A stretch of 5,534 nucleotides of DNA from the NCBI GenBank assembly GCA_016205055.1, contig JACQJK010000050.1, positions 1 through 5,534 on the forward strand, written 5' to 3'. How positions within the stretch are numbered: the stretch's first letter is position 1; each line of letters opens with the position of its first letter. The translations under genes were made by a program, and so were the position numbers. This document shows positions 4,622-5,534 of the stretch, one piece after another. The stretch comes from Candidatus Doudnabacteria bacterium (GTDB lineage Bacteria; Patescibacteriota; Doudnabacteria; UBA920; 2-01-FULL-50-11). Under the pieces are notes generated by a model that was not told where the DNA came from, did no database searches, and worked only from the letters and a program-made list of their open reading frames with translations.

Positions 4622-5534
4622 ATGTTTGATAAATCGAAAATTGAAGAACTGAATAAAATTGCAACAGCTATGGTCGCTCCAGGCAAGGGTATCCTGGCTG
4701 CGGATGAAAGTTTGGGAACAATCGAGAAACGGTTCAGCAAGATTAACCTGCCGAATACTGAAGAAAACCGACAGGCCTACCGCGAGATGCTGTTTACCAC
4801 CAAAGGGATTGGCGATTACATTTCCGGAGTTATCATGTTTGATGAGACCATAAGGCAAAAAACGCGAAGTGGCGTGCCTTTCGTTGAAGTGTTGACCAAT
4901 GCTGGGCCTATTCCGGGCATAAAAGTTGATCAAGGTACAGAAGAAACGCTGGGCTCACCGAATGAAAAAATTACCAAAGGGCTTGATGGATTGCCCGAAC
5001 GATTAAAAGGGTATGTCAGGTTTGGAGCGAGATTTGCCAAATGGCGGGCAGTGATTACCATTGGGGATGGTATTCCAACTGATGAGAACATTTCAGAAAA
5101 CAATCGGCGACTGGCAAAATATGCCAAGATGTGCCAGGAGGCAGGGCTTATGCCAATGGTTGAGCCAGAAGTTTTGATGGATGGCAGTCATTCAATGGAG
5201 CGTTGTGAGGAAGTTAGTTTGAAAACTCTAGAATCATTGTTTGTAGAGTTGGCCAAAGAAGGAGTTGCATTGGAGGGGATGATTTTGAAAACAAATATGG
5301 TTTTGCCGGCAAAAGATTCCGGACAAAAGGCAACGCCTGAACAAATCGCAGAAATGACATTGCGTCTGTTCAAAAAAGTTTTGCCAAACGAACTGCCGGG
5401 CGAGGCCTTTCTTTCCGGCGGGCAGAGTGAGACAGGAGCCACAGAAAATTTAAACGCCATAAATCAAACAGGGCCATTTCCTTGGAAATTAACGTTTTCA
5501 TACGGCCGGGCCTTGCAGGACAGCGCGCTTAAAA
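4622..5534 (+). CDS. fda: Class I fructose-bisphosphate aldolase, 3' end missing
   Basis: This is a Schiff-base aldolase that reversibly joins DHAP with glyceraldehyde 3-phosphate, and often with erythrose 4-phosphate. The window shows 304 residues and ends in the open frame; family members are usually about 335-365 aa, so some 30-60 residues are missing. It is the eukaryotic-type class I family, not the metal-dependent class II or the DhnA type. Visible residues, by recollected alignment to rabbit aldolase, are D28 in AADES, K101 in GIKVDQG, K140 and R142 in FAKWRAV, E181 and E183 in VEPEVL, the Schiff-base lysine K223 in LKTNMV, S265 in LSGGQSE, and R296 in SYGRALQ. All are intact. The C-terminal tail, which carries the tyrosine important in the rabbit enzyme, is outside the window. 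The ATG follows the upstream stop by 7 nt in an AT-rich spacer without a Shine-Dalgarno site, consistent with an operon. Confidence 0.95.
   Translation, partial: MFDKSKIEELNKIATAMVAPGKGILAADESLGTIEKRFSKINLPNTEENRQAYREMLFTTKGIGDYISGVIMFDETIRQKTRSGVPFVEVLTNAGPIPGIKVDQGTEETLGSPNEKITKGLDGLPERLKGYVRFGARFAKWRAVITIGDGIPTDENISENNRRLAKYAKMCQEAGLMPMVEPEVLMDGSHSMERCEEVSLKTLESLFVELAKEGVALEGMILKTNMVLPAKDSGQKATPEQIAEMTLRLFKKVLPNELPGEAFLSGGQSETGATENLNAINQTGPFPWKLTFSYGRALQDSALK

Overview
The window is 5.5 kb of a bacterial chromosome fragment, about 50% GC, with standard-code genes all on the + strand. A likely source is a Candidate Phyla Radiation lineage such as Parcubacteria. The case rests on compact genes with few Shine-Dalgarno sites, a human-like one-piece transketolase beside a GlpX phosphatase and a class I aldolase, and short repeats inserted in frame inside a core enzyme. 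This placement is inference; there is no rRNA or other marker gene here.

Layout. Bases 1-320 hold no convincing protein gene but are dense in hairpins. One is a 61-nt nested hairpin (4-64), another a 15-position stem (165-226). Their mismatches are nearly all G-A when read on the + strand, which suggests a structured + strand RNA. A candidate extended -10 box (278-286) lies just before transketolase (321-2240). A short AT-rich gap with a 12-bp palindrome leads to an unrecognised hydrophilic protein of 259 aa (2310-3089). Next come glpX (3147-4094), a small AT-richer SLOG/DprA-like Rossmann protein overlapping its end by 17 nt (4078-4614), and a class I fructose-bisphosphate aldolase starting 7 nt later and cut by the window end (4622-5534).

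How the genes work together. Aldolase, GlpX phosphatase and transketolase are enough to link triose and hexose phosphates to pentose phosphates. Aldolase can join DHAP with erythrose 4-phosphate to make sedoheptulose 1,7-bisphosphate. A GlpX enzyme with sedoheptulose bisphosphatase activity would release sedoheptulose 7-phosphate, and transketolase would convert that to ribose 5-phosphate and xylulose 5-phosphate. This would supply nucleotide precursors without transaldolase or the oxidative branch. It is an inference from gene content; no transaldolase is visible here, but the window is small.

The items most worth a second look are the structured upstream region, the two repeat insertions in transketolase, the altered phosphate-loop residues of GlpX, and the SLOG-like protein embedded between two sugar-phosphate enzymes.
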